39,047 bases of DNA from Cytidiella melzeri. Its lineage: Eukaryota > Basidiomycota > Agaricomycetes > Polyporales > Irpicaceae. The notes beneath the pieces were generated by a model. That model was given only the letters and a program-made list of their open reading frames with translations, was not told the origin of the DNA and ran no database searches. Within the stretch, counting starts at the first letter, position 1; every line of letters starts with the position of its first letter. The DNA lies in contig JABYQR010000405.1 in NCBI GenBank assembly GCA_022592445.1, positions 1 to 39,047 of the forward strand, given 5' to 3'. Position numbers and translations under genes: made by a program. Below, in pieces: positions 9,286 through 20,463 of this stretch.

Positions 9286-9929
9286 CTGCAATCTCACATA
9301 GCCTTACGCTGCGACTCGCGCTCCATTAGTTTATCTTTCTCTTACGGTTCCTTTCGGTTTCGTTATACTGTGTTTGCTTTTCACTGCGTTATTTTACTGT
9401 GTTACTGTGTTGCGTTTCACCTTCACTGCGTCGAGCTTACTGTGTTCACTTTCACTGCGCCCGCGTTTTACAGCGACTTCTTCATCTTCACCAGCGACCG
9501 CGTTTTGTGTTTGAGATTCATATTGCGCCTGCGTTTACCATCTGTGTCTCTCCGCGCGCCGTCTTAACACAAGTCGCGACGTCTCCCGCACGTTCTCTTT
9601 GAGCCGCGCTATAACTCTTTTGCTTTCACCGCGCCGACTTCCCCTTTTTTACCCGCAATACGCGTGGTAGTTGCCCGCCTAGCTCCCTTTGCATACACTT
9701 TATCATAAACCTTGTCGCTCTTTTTAGCACAGGTAAAACTAGGACTCTAAGACCACCTCGCACACTTTAACACTTCCGCGCTTCCACACCTTTACACTTC
9801 TATTGCCACTTCGTGGTTGGCTGTGTTGTCTTTAAGGTTGTTCTTAGTTTGAAGCGTGACTCAGTGTCTCAACAATATGCTATTTTTCTACAATGGGCGC
9901 TGGCCCACTATCTAATCAATACAAGTAAA

Positions 9930-9953
9930 AGGCCAGATTCACTGATCTGGCCT
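9930..9953. repeat. Perfect 9-bp hairpin after L1
   Basis: AGGCCAGAT and ATCTGGCCT form a perfect 9-bp stem around a 6-nt loop TCACTG, about 60 bp downstream of the L1 end. Its role is unknown. Confidence 0.6.
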
Positions 9954-11589
9954 CGGGATGCTTGCGCATCAAGTAGTGCTTGCGCACATGTACCAAGCCC
10001 TAACATCATCCCCCTAGACAAGACATCGGGTACGCGATGGAAGTCGAAGAACCAGCAGTCAATAGTGTATGTAGTATGGCGTTGCGGCCAAGTGTATGCA
10101 ATGTTGGGCCTCTACATGGTAGGGCCCAGTGGTTCTGACTTTTCCGAGCCATGGTTGGAGGGTGAGGGCGACGTCAAAGGTGGCAGAGGGGACAAAGGTG
10201 AGTCCCACGGGAACACGGTTGACAGCCACTGGTTGATCTCGGCAACCTGTGGTGAGGTGATGATCCCGATGTTGAGGGACAGTAGTTTGCCTGTCACCGC
10301 TTGCAGCCATCAACACACATTGTGCTCCGTGGGTTCCTCAATCATGGCAGTTGTCTCAAACAACTGCAATGCCATGGGCTCAATCTCCTCCTTGCCTACC
10401 GCAAAGAGAGCTCAAATGAACTCGACAGATGGCGTGGCTGACAAGGACTGTGGCCCCAGGCGGGCAACTCTGATCATCCCCTTGAGTCGGTTCGAGTTTC
10501 CTACTCAGCGAGTGACCGGGTCCCTTTCGATGCCAGGGATCTTGACGTTTGGATTTGCATTGAGGTGACAGATCCAAGTCTCAAGGGTCTGGGGTGCTAT
10601 GCTTGCGCCCGGGTCACTCGTGGGCACCATTGGAGGTGCGAGCCTAGTGTTCGCCTGCCGGCGAGGAAGTGCGCATGAAGTGGTGTGTGCGGGTTGCCCC
10701 GCGTGTGGTAGTAGGCACATCATATTAGATGGCCCAGAGGGTGGAGGATGGCTGTCAAGGCTGGCAAGCCATTCCTTGTGCGTGCATGTGGCTGGTTCTG
10801 CCGCAAAAGGATTGTGCCGAGGGGGAGAGGAGGTAGACAAGGCAGTGGGCTGACCTGCATGCGACGTCTTTGCCTTCTTCTTCTTCTTCCCCTTCTCAGC
10901 CTGCGGCTGAGGAGTCCTCCCTTGTAGTGGGTACCAGGTTGGCCTTGGTGATGACTCCCTGACGGCCTCCTGCTCGGCAGCCATTTGCCAATCGCGGGGG
11001 ACCTGATTGCAGTGGTGGACGTAGAGTTTCCAAAACTCGTACACCTCACAGTTGCACCGGTTGTGCACAACGTCGCGGAGGTGCCTAACCTCGCCAACGG
11101 TCCTGGGGGACAGCCAGTGCCCAAGGTTCTGTCCATTGGACGCGTACAGCTGCAGGGATCTGTGGCTGTTGCTGAGCTGCCGCGTCAGGATGGGCCTGAC
11201 GCATGTGAGTTGTGTGCAATCAGGCCCCACAGCACTCCGGTGTACGGTTCTAAGACCAGTAGTGAAGCCATGCCGCTCAGACTTGGTCTGGCGGCCTAGT
11301 GGCCAGTTGGCTGGGTAGCCCGGGAACCCGTAAGGGTAGAGCTTGAGCTTGTGTTTTGTCCAGTTCACCCCCGTTATTGGATTGATCATATTCTTGTTCG
11401 GGGGCACGTCTGGTAGTCGATTCTCACAGTCCACGGGGATACTGTTTATGATACAGTATCCTCGGTTCACCACATCGGGGCTGATGATTATTGGTACACC
11501 CTGTGGGTCCCTCAGTGGAATGAGCCTGTTGTATACGCTCGTGTTACTGATGTGGACATGCGCGTTGGGGTCCCTGACTTCCGGGGCGC
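9954..11589 (-). pseudogene. Degenerate gag-like ORF, 3' part, interrupted by solo LTR L2
   Basis: On the minus strand the frame is open from the L2 boundary at 11589 (APEVRDPNAHVHISNTSVY) to about 10505, giving roughly 360 codons. Visible segments are KLKLYPYGFPGYPANWPLG, LSNSHRSLQLYASNG, a Lys-rich KGKKKKKAK stretch and a Pro-rich C-terminal part. Beyond 10505 coding-like blocks continue in shifted frames to about 10100 (LLSLNIGIITSPQVAEINQW). I do not recognise the family. Composition suggests a retroelement gag or accessory ORF. The 5' part is at 13440-14545. The long plus-strand ORF over 9813-10568 is antisense to this region and is not called. Confidence 0.4.
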
Positions 11590-12165
11590 TGATACGCCCG
11601 GAAATCGGCTAGGCGCGGAGAACCGGCAGAAGCCCGCCATTTGCGCGGCCCGCGTCATCCTGAGCGGCAAGTCCCTCCACTTTCCCAGCGTCACGAGCAC
11701 GAGGAGTTTGCCGAGGTCACGAGGAGTCCGCCGAGGATCCGAGGACTTGACAAGGAGCAATGTGCCGGAAACATCCGAGGCCGAGGAATCGCACCGAACT
11801 CTGACACACAGACACGCCCCTTTTTGCATTGGAGCATGGGCCGGCCAGCCACCAAGAGTTTCGGACGCGGGTCGGACCAACAGTAGAAGAAACTTGACGC
11901 GCAAACCCCGTTTCAGGAAGACTCCTATCACGCCACGCTGTGCAATTCTTGGACGGCGCCTCATCACCTGCTCGCAACGGTTGGCGCCTCTTCAGCGCAA
12001 GTGCGCGCGCCGCTACTCCGCGTCGACCAACGCTGTGTCCTGCCGGGCGTCGACTCGCTGGACATTTTTGCCTCCGCAGACGGAAGTATTCTGCCACCCC
12101 GTTTCCTCACTCTGGCGTTTGGGTTTAGGACATAGAAGGAAAGGTTTAGGAGAGGGGCTTTAGGA

Positions 12166-12175
12166 TATATATAAA
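12166..12175 (+). promoter_or_regulatory. TATA box of L2
   Basis: TATATATAAA lies about 150 bp before the ATG at 12325, mirroring L1. Confidence 0.6.
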
Positions 12176-12324
12176 GGTGTTGTTTGTACTGCGCAGAGAA
12201 TCAATCAATCCACACCCCAGTTTCCAGAGTACACTTTACACTTTGCGTTCGCGTCGAGGGAGTCTCTTCGCGTCCCTAGCTGTAGCTTCTTCTGCGTTGC
12301 CTCATTGCGATCTCTTCCACGTTT

Positions 12325-12852
12325 ATGCCCGCGGCGTCTAACAACGACAACCCGCCTCGGGTCTGCCGCTGCTGTCCCACTGTTCCCCATTTACCCAGCG
12401 GCCGTTGCCCTTACAGCCCGCGCCCGCGCGAGATTCTACGCCGTTATCCAATCATCCCCGCGCCCACGCCGCCGCCAGAGCCCCCGGCAGCGCCTACGGT
12501 CTCCCCTGAGAGATCAACTCCTAAATCACCCTTGCCAGCGTCGTCCGTCACCTCTGTCGCGGACTCGCTTGATAACTGCTCCTATTGCAACACTCAGAGC
12601 GACCACCCAATTCCCCTACGTACAGGACCTTTCGTCCCGCTCGACTGCGATCGCCCGCGCGCGCCGCACCCAGATTGCTGGCTATCTCCAGACTTTGAAG
12701 GCGAGGATCACGAGTGCGAACTAGTGCAGTTCAATCTTACCAGCTCTACCAACGTCGTTGTTGGCCACGCGTTTGCCTGTAATACGCATCGCCGCTCGGG
12801 AGGTGTGGTTCTACACTACCGCCCCCGCGCGCAGTCTGCCGAGTCCAATTGA
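12325..12852 (+). CDS. Cys-rich 175-aa protein encoded inside an LTR
   Basis: The ATG lies about 150 bp after the LTR TATA box. The protein has a Cys cluster near the N-terminus (VCRCCPTVPHLPSGRCPY), a Pro/Ser/Thr-rich middle (residues of about 40-75), a second group (NCSYC, then single Cys residues over the next 35 positions) and a C-terminal part with FNLTSSTNVVVGHAFAC. The spacing would suit one or two zinc-binding modules; this is inference. The L1 copy keeps the same frame apart from one stop, so the ORF was probably under selection before these copies inserted. I do not recognise the family. It is not gag, pol or env. Confidence 0.55.
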   Translation: MPAASNNDNPPRVCRCCPTVPHLPSGRCPYSPRPREILRRYPIIPAPTPPPEPPAAPTVSPERSTPKSPLPASSVTSVADSLDNCSYCNTQSDHPIPLRTGPFVPLDCDRPRAPHPDCWLSPDFEGEDHECELVQFNLTSSTNVVVGHAFACNTHRRSGGVVLHYRPRAQSAESN

Positions 12853-13439
12853 CGGCGATCTCACACAGCCTTCCGCTGCGACCCGCGCACTATTAGTTTA
12901 TCTTTCTCTTACGTTTCCTTTCGGCTTCGTTATACTGCGTTTGCTTTTTAACTGCGTTATTTTACTGCATTACTGCGTTGCGTTTCATCTTCACTGCGTC
13001 AAGCTTACTGCGTTCACTTTCACTGCGCCCGCATTTTACAGCGACTATTTCATCTTCACCAGCGACCGCGTTTTGTGTTCGAGATTCATATTGCGCCTGC
13101 GTTTATCTTCTGCGTCCCCCCGCGCGCCGTTTTCCTACAAGCCGCGACATCTCCCGCGCGTTCTCTTTGAGCCGCGCTATAACTCTTTTGCTTTCACCGC
13201 GCTGACTTGCCCTTTTACCCGCGATACGCGTGGTAGTTGCCCGTCTAGCTCCCTTCATATAAACTTCATCACAAAAACCTTGTCGCTCTTTTAGCACAGG
13301 TAAAACTAGGACTCTTAGACCACCTCGCATTACTTTAACACTTCCGCGCTTTCACACCTTTACACTTCTATTGCCACTTCGTGGTTGGTTGTGTTGTCTT
13401 TAAGGTTGTTCTTAGTTTGAAGTGTGACTCAGTGTCTCA

Positions 13440-14545
13440 GCGCGGTACCAATCGATTGTTAGTGGCCGCTGCTGTGAGGCCGGCTCCAGTCACTGGGCAA
13501 GTGCGGCCCCTTGCAAGGCGGGTGTGATACACTCTGCAAGCAATACAGGTGGAGGTGTTGCCTCGCGGGGTTCACTCCCGTCAACTGTCATGCGCTCCTC
13601 TAGAGGTGCGCAGGGTGGAGTTGCCTCCGGTTGGGATGTCTTTGACGGACCAGCCTGTGTCTCCTCCTCCTAAATTTGGCGGTCGTACTCCTCTGCCTCC
13701 TTCCTTGCTCTCGCACAAGCCTTCTTTGCCCCACGCTTTGTGGTCGGCTCATCATTATAGTCGTCCCAATCCTCCTCCCACTCATCCTGCCCTTCACCAT
13801 AATGGTTTCAAGCAATTTCGAAGTTATGGATCTGCTTCTTGAGATCCTCAGTCGGAACCGTCGCGAAATGGTTTGACGCTGCCTCTCTGGATTTTGCCCG
13901 TCCACATTGCACAAGCTCCCAATGGAGGTCCTCGCTCTTGAACTCCTGATACTTGAGTTTGGACTCCAGACGGCCCAGGGTGTCCTTGGGCCCGCTGAGG
14001 CGTGCCTCGCATTGCCTCAGCTCCTGTAGGTAGTAATTGTGGTCATTCTGCAGGCGGTCTACGTTGTTGCATAGTTGATTGTTTTTGTGACAGAGACAAT
14101 CGAGCTCGCAAGGGTGAACTCGAGGTGCGGTGACGGTGTCCCGTTGACTTTGCCATGTAGGCATTGATTGTAGTCGCTGCTCTGCCACAAGGGTGTTATT
14201 GAATGAGGCAGACTGGGAGTGGCTGGCCCTGTTGGAGCACACAGGGCAGCCAATAGAGTGAACAAATCCTACACAAGGGATATGAGCCCATGGTGTGTTG
14301 TTGTTGCCAGAGAGCGGTGAGGAGCTCCTTCTACGCTTCCGTGAGGAGCGAGAAGAGTCTTCTCTGTACTGCTGTCAGTCCTGCAAGCCGCTTGCGTGGC
14401 AATTATTGCGTGAGCGAGTAGAGTTGCCTGAGCGACAAGGGGGTGTTGCACAGTTCGTGCGATTCCGTGGGTGGCGAGGCAAGCGGTCTCGCAACCGACC
14501 TCGTCCTTGCCTGTCCCAAGAGCCTTGGCTTCTGCTGGTGGACAT
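13440..14545 (-). pseudogene. Degenerate gag-like ORF, 5' part with coiled coil
   Basis: The likely start is the ATG at 14545-14543 (MSTSRSQGSWDRQGRGRL, Arg-rich). The frame shifts afterwards. A coiled-coil block follows at about 14150-13860 (NNVDRLQNDHNYYLQELRQ), then an acidic stretch (EWEEDWDDYNDEP), a basic stretch (KRGAKKACARARKEAEEY) and a Pro-rich tail with in-frame TGA and TAG codons. Near L2 another frame reads CPVTGAGLTAAATNNRLVPR. The 3' part is at 9954-11589 and joins out of frame, so the gene is decayed. A TATA-like box lies upstream at 14978-14985. The family is unknown. Confidence 0.4.
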
Positions 14546-14977
14546 TTTTGTGGTTGGTGAGTTGGGGTGGTCTGGAAGAATGAAGTATTGGTTAAGGTGT
14601 GAGCCTGAGTGTTGGTTGGGAGGTGGTGGTCGTTGGAAAGAGAGGTTGCCACTTGCAGCATGCAGTAGACAGCAATCAGGGGCGACTGCGCATATCCCAA
14701 CGTGGGATTTGCGCCCGAAACACCCAACTTTTCCGCCAAGTGGATAAAATTGATGGAACCTCGGAAATCCAAGGTGTTTTGGGCAGTTGTTAAGACCAAC
14801 TATTGTCAAGGGACAAGTTGTCAAGTCAGAACCCCTTGGTGTAGCTACACTCAAGGTCTGATGATGGTCTAGGCCGCGCGGTCGCTGTCAAGCACAGTGG
14901 CAGACAGATCATGGTTCGGTAGAAGGAATATTGATATGAAGTGGATAGACTGAGGTTCTAGCCCCATGTCTAGCGGC

Positions 14978-14985
14978 TATTTATA
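14978..14985 (-). promoter_or_regulatory. TATA-like box upstream of the gag-like ORF
   Basis: The minus strand reads TATAAATA, about 430 bp before the ATG at 14545. Its position suits a promoter or LTR of the same degenerate element. Confidence 0.4.
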
Positions 14986-15489
14986 CATGTTGACCTAACT
15001 ACTTTTGGACCAGTCCAAGGTAGTGGTAGCGAATCGGAGAAACAGAAAGGAAGAACAATACACAGAGAACAACCACTGCTCTGGAAAGCCAATGAGAGAA
15101 AAGACCGTCAAGGTGCGGAAACAAGGAACAATAGAAAGATGAAACATGAGGCAGAGATCAATAGAGAAGGGGTTGAACCCAAAACAGGGGATAGACGGGG
15201 TTGGATCCGAAACAGGGAATAGACGGGGTTGGACCCGATGGAGTGGTAACGGAGGTATGGAAAGGCCGAGGGTTGCACCAAGGCAATGGTAACCAATCGG
15301 AGTCAAGTCCGAAGTTTGAATGGACATAAGGACACAACTGATGACATAATAGTCCGTGTTGAACGGAGGCGAGGTGGGTTAGGGGATGATGGGGGAAGGA
15401 CAAGTTGGATCGTCAAGGCAATGGTAAAGAAGATAGCTAGTTATCAAGATAGTCGAAGAAGTAAAGAAAAATAATAGGGTGTGAAGACC
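14986..15489. other. Unassigned stretch with a short tandem repeat
   Basis: No convincing gene. A unit of about 28-30 bp containing ATAGACGGGGTT repeats about three times at 15153-15238. Short minus-strand ORFs over it are Pro/Ser-rich by-products of the repeat. Confidence 0.4.
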
Positions 15490-15726
15490 GTTCGTAACAG
15501 CAGTGTCCCGCCAATCTTATCTTATTCGGGGCAATTCTTGCACTGAATTCACCCCTTGGGTGTCGAGATAGTTGTTGTCAAGAACACAACCAAACTCTAT
15601 GAAGAGCAAGGGAGTGACGACGGGGGGGGGAGGAACAACGAGCGAACTCGCGTGTACGATGACGACAGGGGTAATGATGATGAGGAAAGAGAAAGAAACG
15701 ACGACGAGGGAGCAGCTGACAATGAG

Positions 15727-15781
15727 CTAAAGACCAGGTTATATTAGTATAGTGAGGGACTAGGTGCAAGGTGGACGTCAC
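15727..15781 (-). other. Predicted 55-nt leader intron in the family B LTR, flanked by direct repeats
   Basis: On the minus strand the 12-mer CCTGGTCTTTAG occurs just before the donor (GTGACG) and again at the acceptor. A branch-like TACTAAT lies between. Splicing would remove one repeat copy. The layout matches the family A LTR intron. Confidence 0.55.
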
Positions 15782-15832
15782 CTAAAGACCAGGAGGTAGA
15801 ATCTGAGGTCTTTAGGGAGCTACAGTGTGGGT

Positions 15833-15839
15833 TTATATA
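15833..15839 (-). promoter_or_regulatory. TATA box of family B LTR
   Basis: TATATAA on the minus strand, upstream of the predicted leader intron and downstream of the TTC array. Confidence 0.5.
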
Positions 15840-16060
15840 CATCTCAGACAAGGACCCCTGATACTGGGTCTGTACTCCTAACACTGCTGTGGGAACGTAC
15901 GGTGTGCTATGGTGCGATGTTCTACAATGTTCCACAATGTTCCAGCACCTTCTATGATCATGTGACCAGTCTGTCACATGCACCTGATCACATGCAGTAG
16001 TCATGTGCCATCAATAAGATAAGATAAGGAAAATAAAAGGAAAAGAAAGGAAAAAGTGTG

Positions 16061-19000
16061 CATGCTCGTGACAGTTGTCCAGTGCCGAGCACTCGTCTAC
16101 GTTGGCGAGTGGCTCCCAAGTTTTGTCTCCCAGGTTCTACTTGATGTGGAACTTCAAGGACCTGCCGGTCCACTGGTGGTTGTCGATTTCTTTGACCAGC
16201 CACTCCCCTTCTTCGGGGTTCCCCATGTCGTAGAATACTCAGGTTTCTTGGTGAGGGATTCATGCATTGTCGTCTTTTTCGTGGCATCTGAGTTGACTGA
16301 TATGAAACGTGGGATGGATCCGTTGCCGGACTAGGTCCTCTGGCAGTTTCAGGGTATAATTAGAGGTGGGTGGTTGGGCCACCTTGATTATGTAGGGGCC
16401 AATAAATTTTGGTAACAACCTTTTAGCCCAGCCTTTTGGCAGGTACAGATTCTCGGTAGAGAGGTAAACGTATTCCCCTTCTTTCAGAGGTTTGAGTTTC
16501 CCCTCAGAGAGACTTTCGTCTTGACACCCGTTATTGGCATGATAGGTCTGGTGGACCCGACTGTCGATTATTGCGTTGTGGGCGAGCATGAGGTTGTTGA
16601 TTGCCTTTTGAGCAAAAGACTGAACACCGGGCAGCTTACTGTCCAGTATGTACTTACTCATGCAGGGTATGTGTCCCCCAGTAAGCTCGAACGGTGCGAA
16701 CCCGGTTGAACTACTAGCAGCTGCGTTCAGTGCAAACTCAGTCATGGGGAGTTGATCTACCCAGTCGCTCTGGTCAGGTTGGATCAGGGCGCGAAGCACC
16801 TGAGTAATGGAGCGGTTAGCCTGCTCAGTAGCCCTATCCGTCTGAGGATGAAAGGCTGTTGACATTAATAGTCGAGTCCCTAATAGCCTCTGTACCTCCT
16901 TTCAGAAGGCTGATGTGAACTTTGAGTCCCTATCGCTAACGATGGACTCAGCAACGCCACGTAGTCAGACTATGTCCTTCACATAGAGCCATGCAAGTTT
17001 GCTGGCCTTAATCTTTGTAGTGACTGGGATTAAGTGTACATTAGACGTGAGTCTGTAAAGCACTACCCAAAGGTAGTCTAGCCCTTGACACTTGGGAAAC
17101 GGTCCCAAGAAGTCCATGGCTATCGACTGCCAAGGGTACGCCAGTATGGGCAGCGAATGAATTAACCCTGCTGGTAGCATGTTACTTGTCTTTGCTGTCT
17201 GGCAGAGTCCACAGCTGAGGCAGAACTTAATCACGTCCTTCCCCTGCGTAGGCTACCAGTACAATTTCCTGATGTACTCTGCCGTCTTCCGATGGCCATA
17301 GTGCCCCAGTGTAAGGTAGGCATTGTCGATGACAATGTTGACGAGCGTTCTCCGCTCAACTTTGATCCTGGGGATACAAAGTACTTCGTTCCCGAAGCTG
17401 TTCTTTGTAAAGAGGAACCCATTGTGCTCTGTGAACGCGCAGTATTTCTTTGGTGCTTGTTCGACCTTCAAGAGTGTTGGGTCGGACTTGTATCCTTAAT
17501 GGATGATGTCCTCGAAGTTATCGAGCAGTTTCATCCTTTCGGATAGTGGTGCAATGTCCTCGCTGGGTCTTCGCAATACTCCTCAAGTTTGTCAGCTTCC
17601 GCATTGTGTTCTTTGAGCTCTTTGCGGGAACAATACTTGGTCGAGGGTTTCCCCACTTGTGCAGATCAGAGCTCTGCTCTCCTTTCCTTGGGTAGTTTGT
17701 GACCTTCTGGGTCAAATCAGATGTCGGCGTTGATGTAGTTGTCAAACGGATGGGTTTCCGCAGGGTTGTCGCTCGCATAGTTGCGAGATAGGCAGTCAGC
17801 CACCTTGTTAAGTTCACCTTTCACGTAGATTATTTTGTAATCAAAACGTTTGAGGTATTCCATCCAGTGGGTCTGCCGTGGAGAAAAGTTAGGTTGTGTC
17901 TTGGAGAACTCTAACGCCTCATGGTCCGTGATTATACTGATGGAGTGACCCATGAGTTTGTCCTCCCATTTCAGCAGGGCTTCGAGGATGGCTATGGTTT
18001 CCATCTCGAATACGCAGTAAGCATGTTGTGCCACTGTGAATTTCTTGGACATAAATCCAGCTGGCCTTCACAAATGCCACTCAGGGCCTTGCCCGTATAC
18101 GGCCCCAACACCATAGATGGAGGTGTCGCATATTACCCATATGGGCTCCTTGAGCCTGGGGTCTATAGGCCTGAGTATGGGCACCCTGCACGCGAACTAC
18201 TTGATAGACTGAAAGCAGTTCTTGTGCAGGGCCTTCCAATGGAAGATGTGGCCGTTCTGCGAAATTTTGGCGAGGGGTCCAGTGTAAGATGAGACGTCAG
18301 GCATAAATTGTGCTAAGTATTGCACCAGTCCAAGGAACCTTTGCATGTCACCGTAGTCCCTGGGTGTGCGCCACTCGTGCACCTTGGCCATCTTATCAGC
18401 ACTTGCGTGTAGGCCTCGGTTATCTATGACATGGCCCAGGCAGTCCATCCTTTCGAAGTAGAGATCACATTTGGACGCCTTGAGGTACAGTTTGGCGGAC
18501 CTGAGGCATTCAAATATGAGTTTGAGGTGTCCCTTGTGCTCGACCATACTGTATGAGAAAATGAATATGTCGTCGAGATATACATGGATGAAGTGTCCTA
18601 TGTAGTCTCGGAAGATGTGCGTCATGAGACGCTGGAAGGTAGATGGTGTGTTGCAATCTCCTTGCTGCATAACGAGGCTGAGCATCATGCCATACACTGT
18701 AGCGAATGCGGTCTTGTGGACATCCTCTGGGACTATATGCACTTGTTTGTACGCGTTGCAAAGGTTGATCTTCAACCTGTACTTAGCCCTTGCTACGTCC
18801 ATGTGGATTTGTCCCTGGTCAGGAAATGGGGATACGATGTGCACTGTATTGTTGTTTTGTTGACGGAAATTGAACACAGTTCTTAACGAGCCGTCCTTCT
18901 TGGGAAGGCAGAGCATTGTCGCGGCTTGGGGAACGTTTTGGAACGTCCACCATCCTGCTTGCTCATATCTTTCAATTTTCTCTAGCAGTTTTGGCTTGAG

Positions 19001-19705
19001 TGCATCTGGGCACCTCGGATGGTGATACCTGTACTTATGACTTTTGTCGATTATGGGTATCGTGTGGTTTATTTCGCGTATGGGAGGTAGTTTCCCCAGG
19101 TCCCCGGACATGATGTCCGCATAATCTGAAGCCCAGTGGGCTCTCAAGTGGAGTAAGTCCTTTTCGGACAATTCAGGAGAGCCTTTCAGCCTGTGTAAGT
19201 CAATATTATGGAAACATTTGCGAGTTGAGCTTGCTGCTTGCACCGCTATAGAGTCCAGCTCTGATGCATTTGGTGGGGGGCTTGCACCCTTCGATAGTCA
19301 ATCCCTTTGGGAAGGTTTGGATGTGAGCTTTTGCTCCCAAGTGGACTTGCACTTTATCATCTTGTCCGTCCCTTTCCCTTCAAGAGTAGGCACGGGGTCT
19401 GCGCCGAATCGTATGGTGTTGCGCGTGAAGTCCATCACCACGTTGTGTTTGCGCATGAAGGGCATGCCAAGTACCATGTCGTAATGGTCAATATTGACCA
19501 CGTCGAAGTAGAGGTTGAAGGTGGAGCCACCCACCTTTAACCTCTCCTGCACTCTGAAATTAATCTTTGAGCGGCTGCCCACGCAACCCAACTGTAGCCC
19601 AACAGGTTTCTCTTATGGGAAAGTAGTGATCTTAGCCACACAGGCGTACAACGGGCTTATTGCATATATTGAGGATCCTGTGTCTAGTAAGATGTTGGCC
19701 GTGAG
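16061..19705 (-). pseudogene. pol: Family B pol: protease, RT, RNase H, integrase, chromodomain
   Basis: Blocks in order on the minus strand: protease active site DTGS at about 19684-19672; RT from 19243 to 18197 with VYLDDIF near 18580-18560; RNase H (ITDHEALEF, NKVADCLSRN) from 18052 to 17717; an HHCC zinc domain near 17310-17190; the integrase core with MDFLGPFP, a second Asp block near 16935 and HPQTDRATEQ near 16850; then a chromodomain (EWLVKEIDN...TWEPLANV) at about 16230-16080. Stops interrupt several places, for example TAG at 16139-16137 where a chromodomain Trp is expected, and two stops between RT and RNase H. Some blocks are also in shifted frames. Non-functional. Confidence 0.88.
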
Positions 19706-20458
19706 TATTGTGGATGGCCCAACTAGCCCTTATTTTTCGCAAATTACCTCTTATTTTTATCTGTAAAACTCTGGGCTACAACCCAGTTGCAATCCTCTTT
19801 GCACAAAACCCTTGCATATCTATTAAGCGCCCGTATCACGTAGCTTAGATGCTCCGCTCGGTCACATTACTTGCTACTACGTCACACTGGCATGTGACTC
19901 AGCTTAAGTAAGACCACATGGCTACAACCACATGGCTCAGCCCATAGCTAGGGTTTGACATCATAGATACCGTTCACATGTACTCCTTTTGTTCTTCCCC
20001 TATTGTTCTCTTTATGGAAGGATTCTCACAGGTGTGGGAATGGAATACAATAGTTGGTCTCCTTTTAGATAGATTCTCTCACAAGTAGAGTTCTTGGCAA
20101 GGCCTAGACAATAGCTATTGTTCTCCTTTAGGTAGTTCTTTTGTTCTTTGTTCACACGGCTTCTTGCAAAGCCTGCCCTCAACATGGTCTGTGCACAGGT
20201 CCCTGAAGTCTATATATACAGCTGCATGTACGCTCCCAGCCCCCATCTCGACCTCTTGGTCTTTACTGGGCTAGGTAAGCAACCCCCCTCTTGTACTACA
20301 TAGCGGGTAGTATCAATACTAACTTGGTCTTTACTGGGCTAGCTTACTGAATAAGTTTGATAGCTGGTGAATGCATTGTGCTTCACGTCTGCCACCACCT
20401 CCTCGTCTTCATCCACATTGTGTCCCTGTTTGTCACGTCGAGCCCTGTCTCCGTGTCA
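19706..20458 (+). mobile_element. Solo LTR of gypsy family A, 753 bp, TSD GTGAG
   Basis: This matches the A1 LTR along its length with scattered substitutions; the first bases read TATTG instead of TGTCA. GTGAG flanks it at 19701-19705 and 20459-20463. Removing it joins the family B frame exactly, from CVTIHGTINGLT into ANILLDTGSS. The TATA region, the ATCTCGACCT motif and the leader intron are all conserved here. Confidence 0.92.
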
Positions 20459-20463
20459 GTGAG

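Larger units (their letters stand above)
8046..9871 (+). mobile_element. Long LTR copy L1, about 1826 bp
   Basis: The segment starts TGATACGCCCGG and ends CAGTGTCTCA, and is repeated almost in full at 11590-13439. TG...CA ends, an internal TATA box and insertion of the second copy into an ORF indicate an LTR. Flanks of this copy (TACGG left, ACAAT right) do not form a clear target duplication, so it may be a recombinant or eroded insertion. Between the TATA box and the 3' end it carries a Cys-rich ORF, unusual for an LTR. No pol of this family is in the window. Confidence 0.65.
11590..13439 (+). mobile_element. Solo long LTR copy L2, about 1850 bp, TSD GCGC
   Basis: TGATACGCCCGG...AGTGTCTCA matches L1 along its length. 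It is flanked by GCGC at 11586-11589 and 13440-13443. The same minus-strand ORF is found on both sides, so this copy is a solo LTR and not the 3' LTR of an element bounded by L1. It carries a TATA box (12166-12175) and an intact 175-aa ORF. A 5-bp target duplication would be more usual for gypsy elements; only 4 bp match. Confidence 0.7.
15490..16060 (-). repeat. Probable 3' LTR of gypsy family B (ends uncertain)
   Basis: This lies directly downstream of the family B chromodomain in the minus orientation. It has a minus-strand TATATAA at 15833-15839, an upstream array of four 10-bp TTC repeats at 15919-15958, and a leader intron downstream of the TATA box. I could not fix the termini because no second LTR or clear target duplication was found. 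An ATCTTATCTTATT motif is inverted at both ends (15515 and 16013). Confidence 0.5.

Noticed and set aside
9813..10568. 251-codon plus-strand ORF
   Set aside because: It is antisense to the decayed minus-strand gag-like ORF and crosses the end of L1 and a hairpin; no domain or family pattern.
8046..13439. One LTR retrotransposon bounded by L1 and L2
   Set aside because: The interior has no pol, L2 alone is flanked by GCGC, and the same ORF continues on both sides of L2; outer flanks do not match.
15515..16026. MITE with ATCTTATCTTATT inverted repeats
   Set aside because: The repeat is short and low in complexity, with no target duplication; the interior looks like an LTR promoter.
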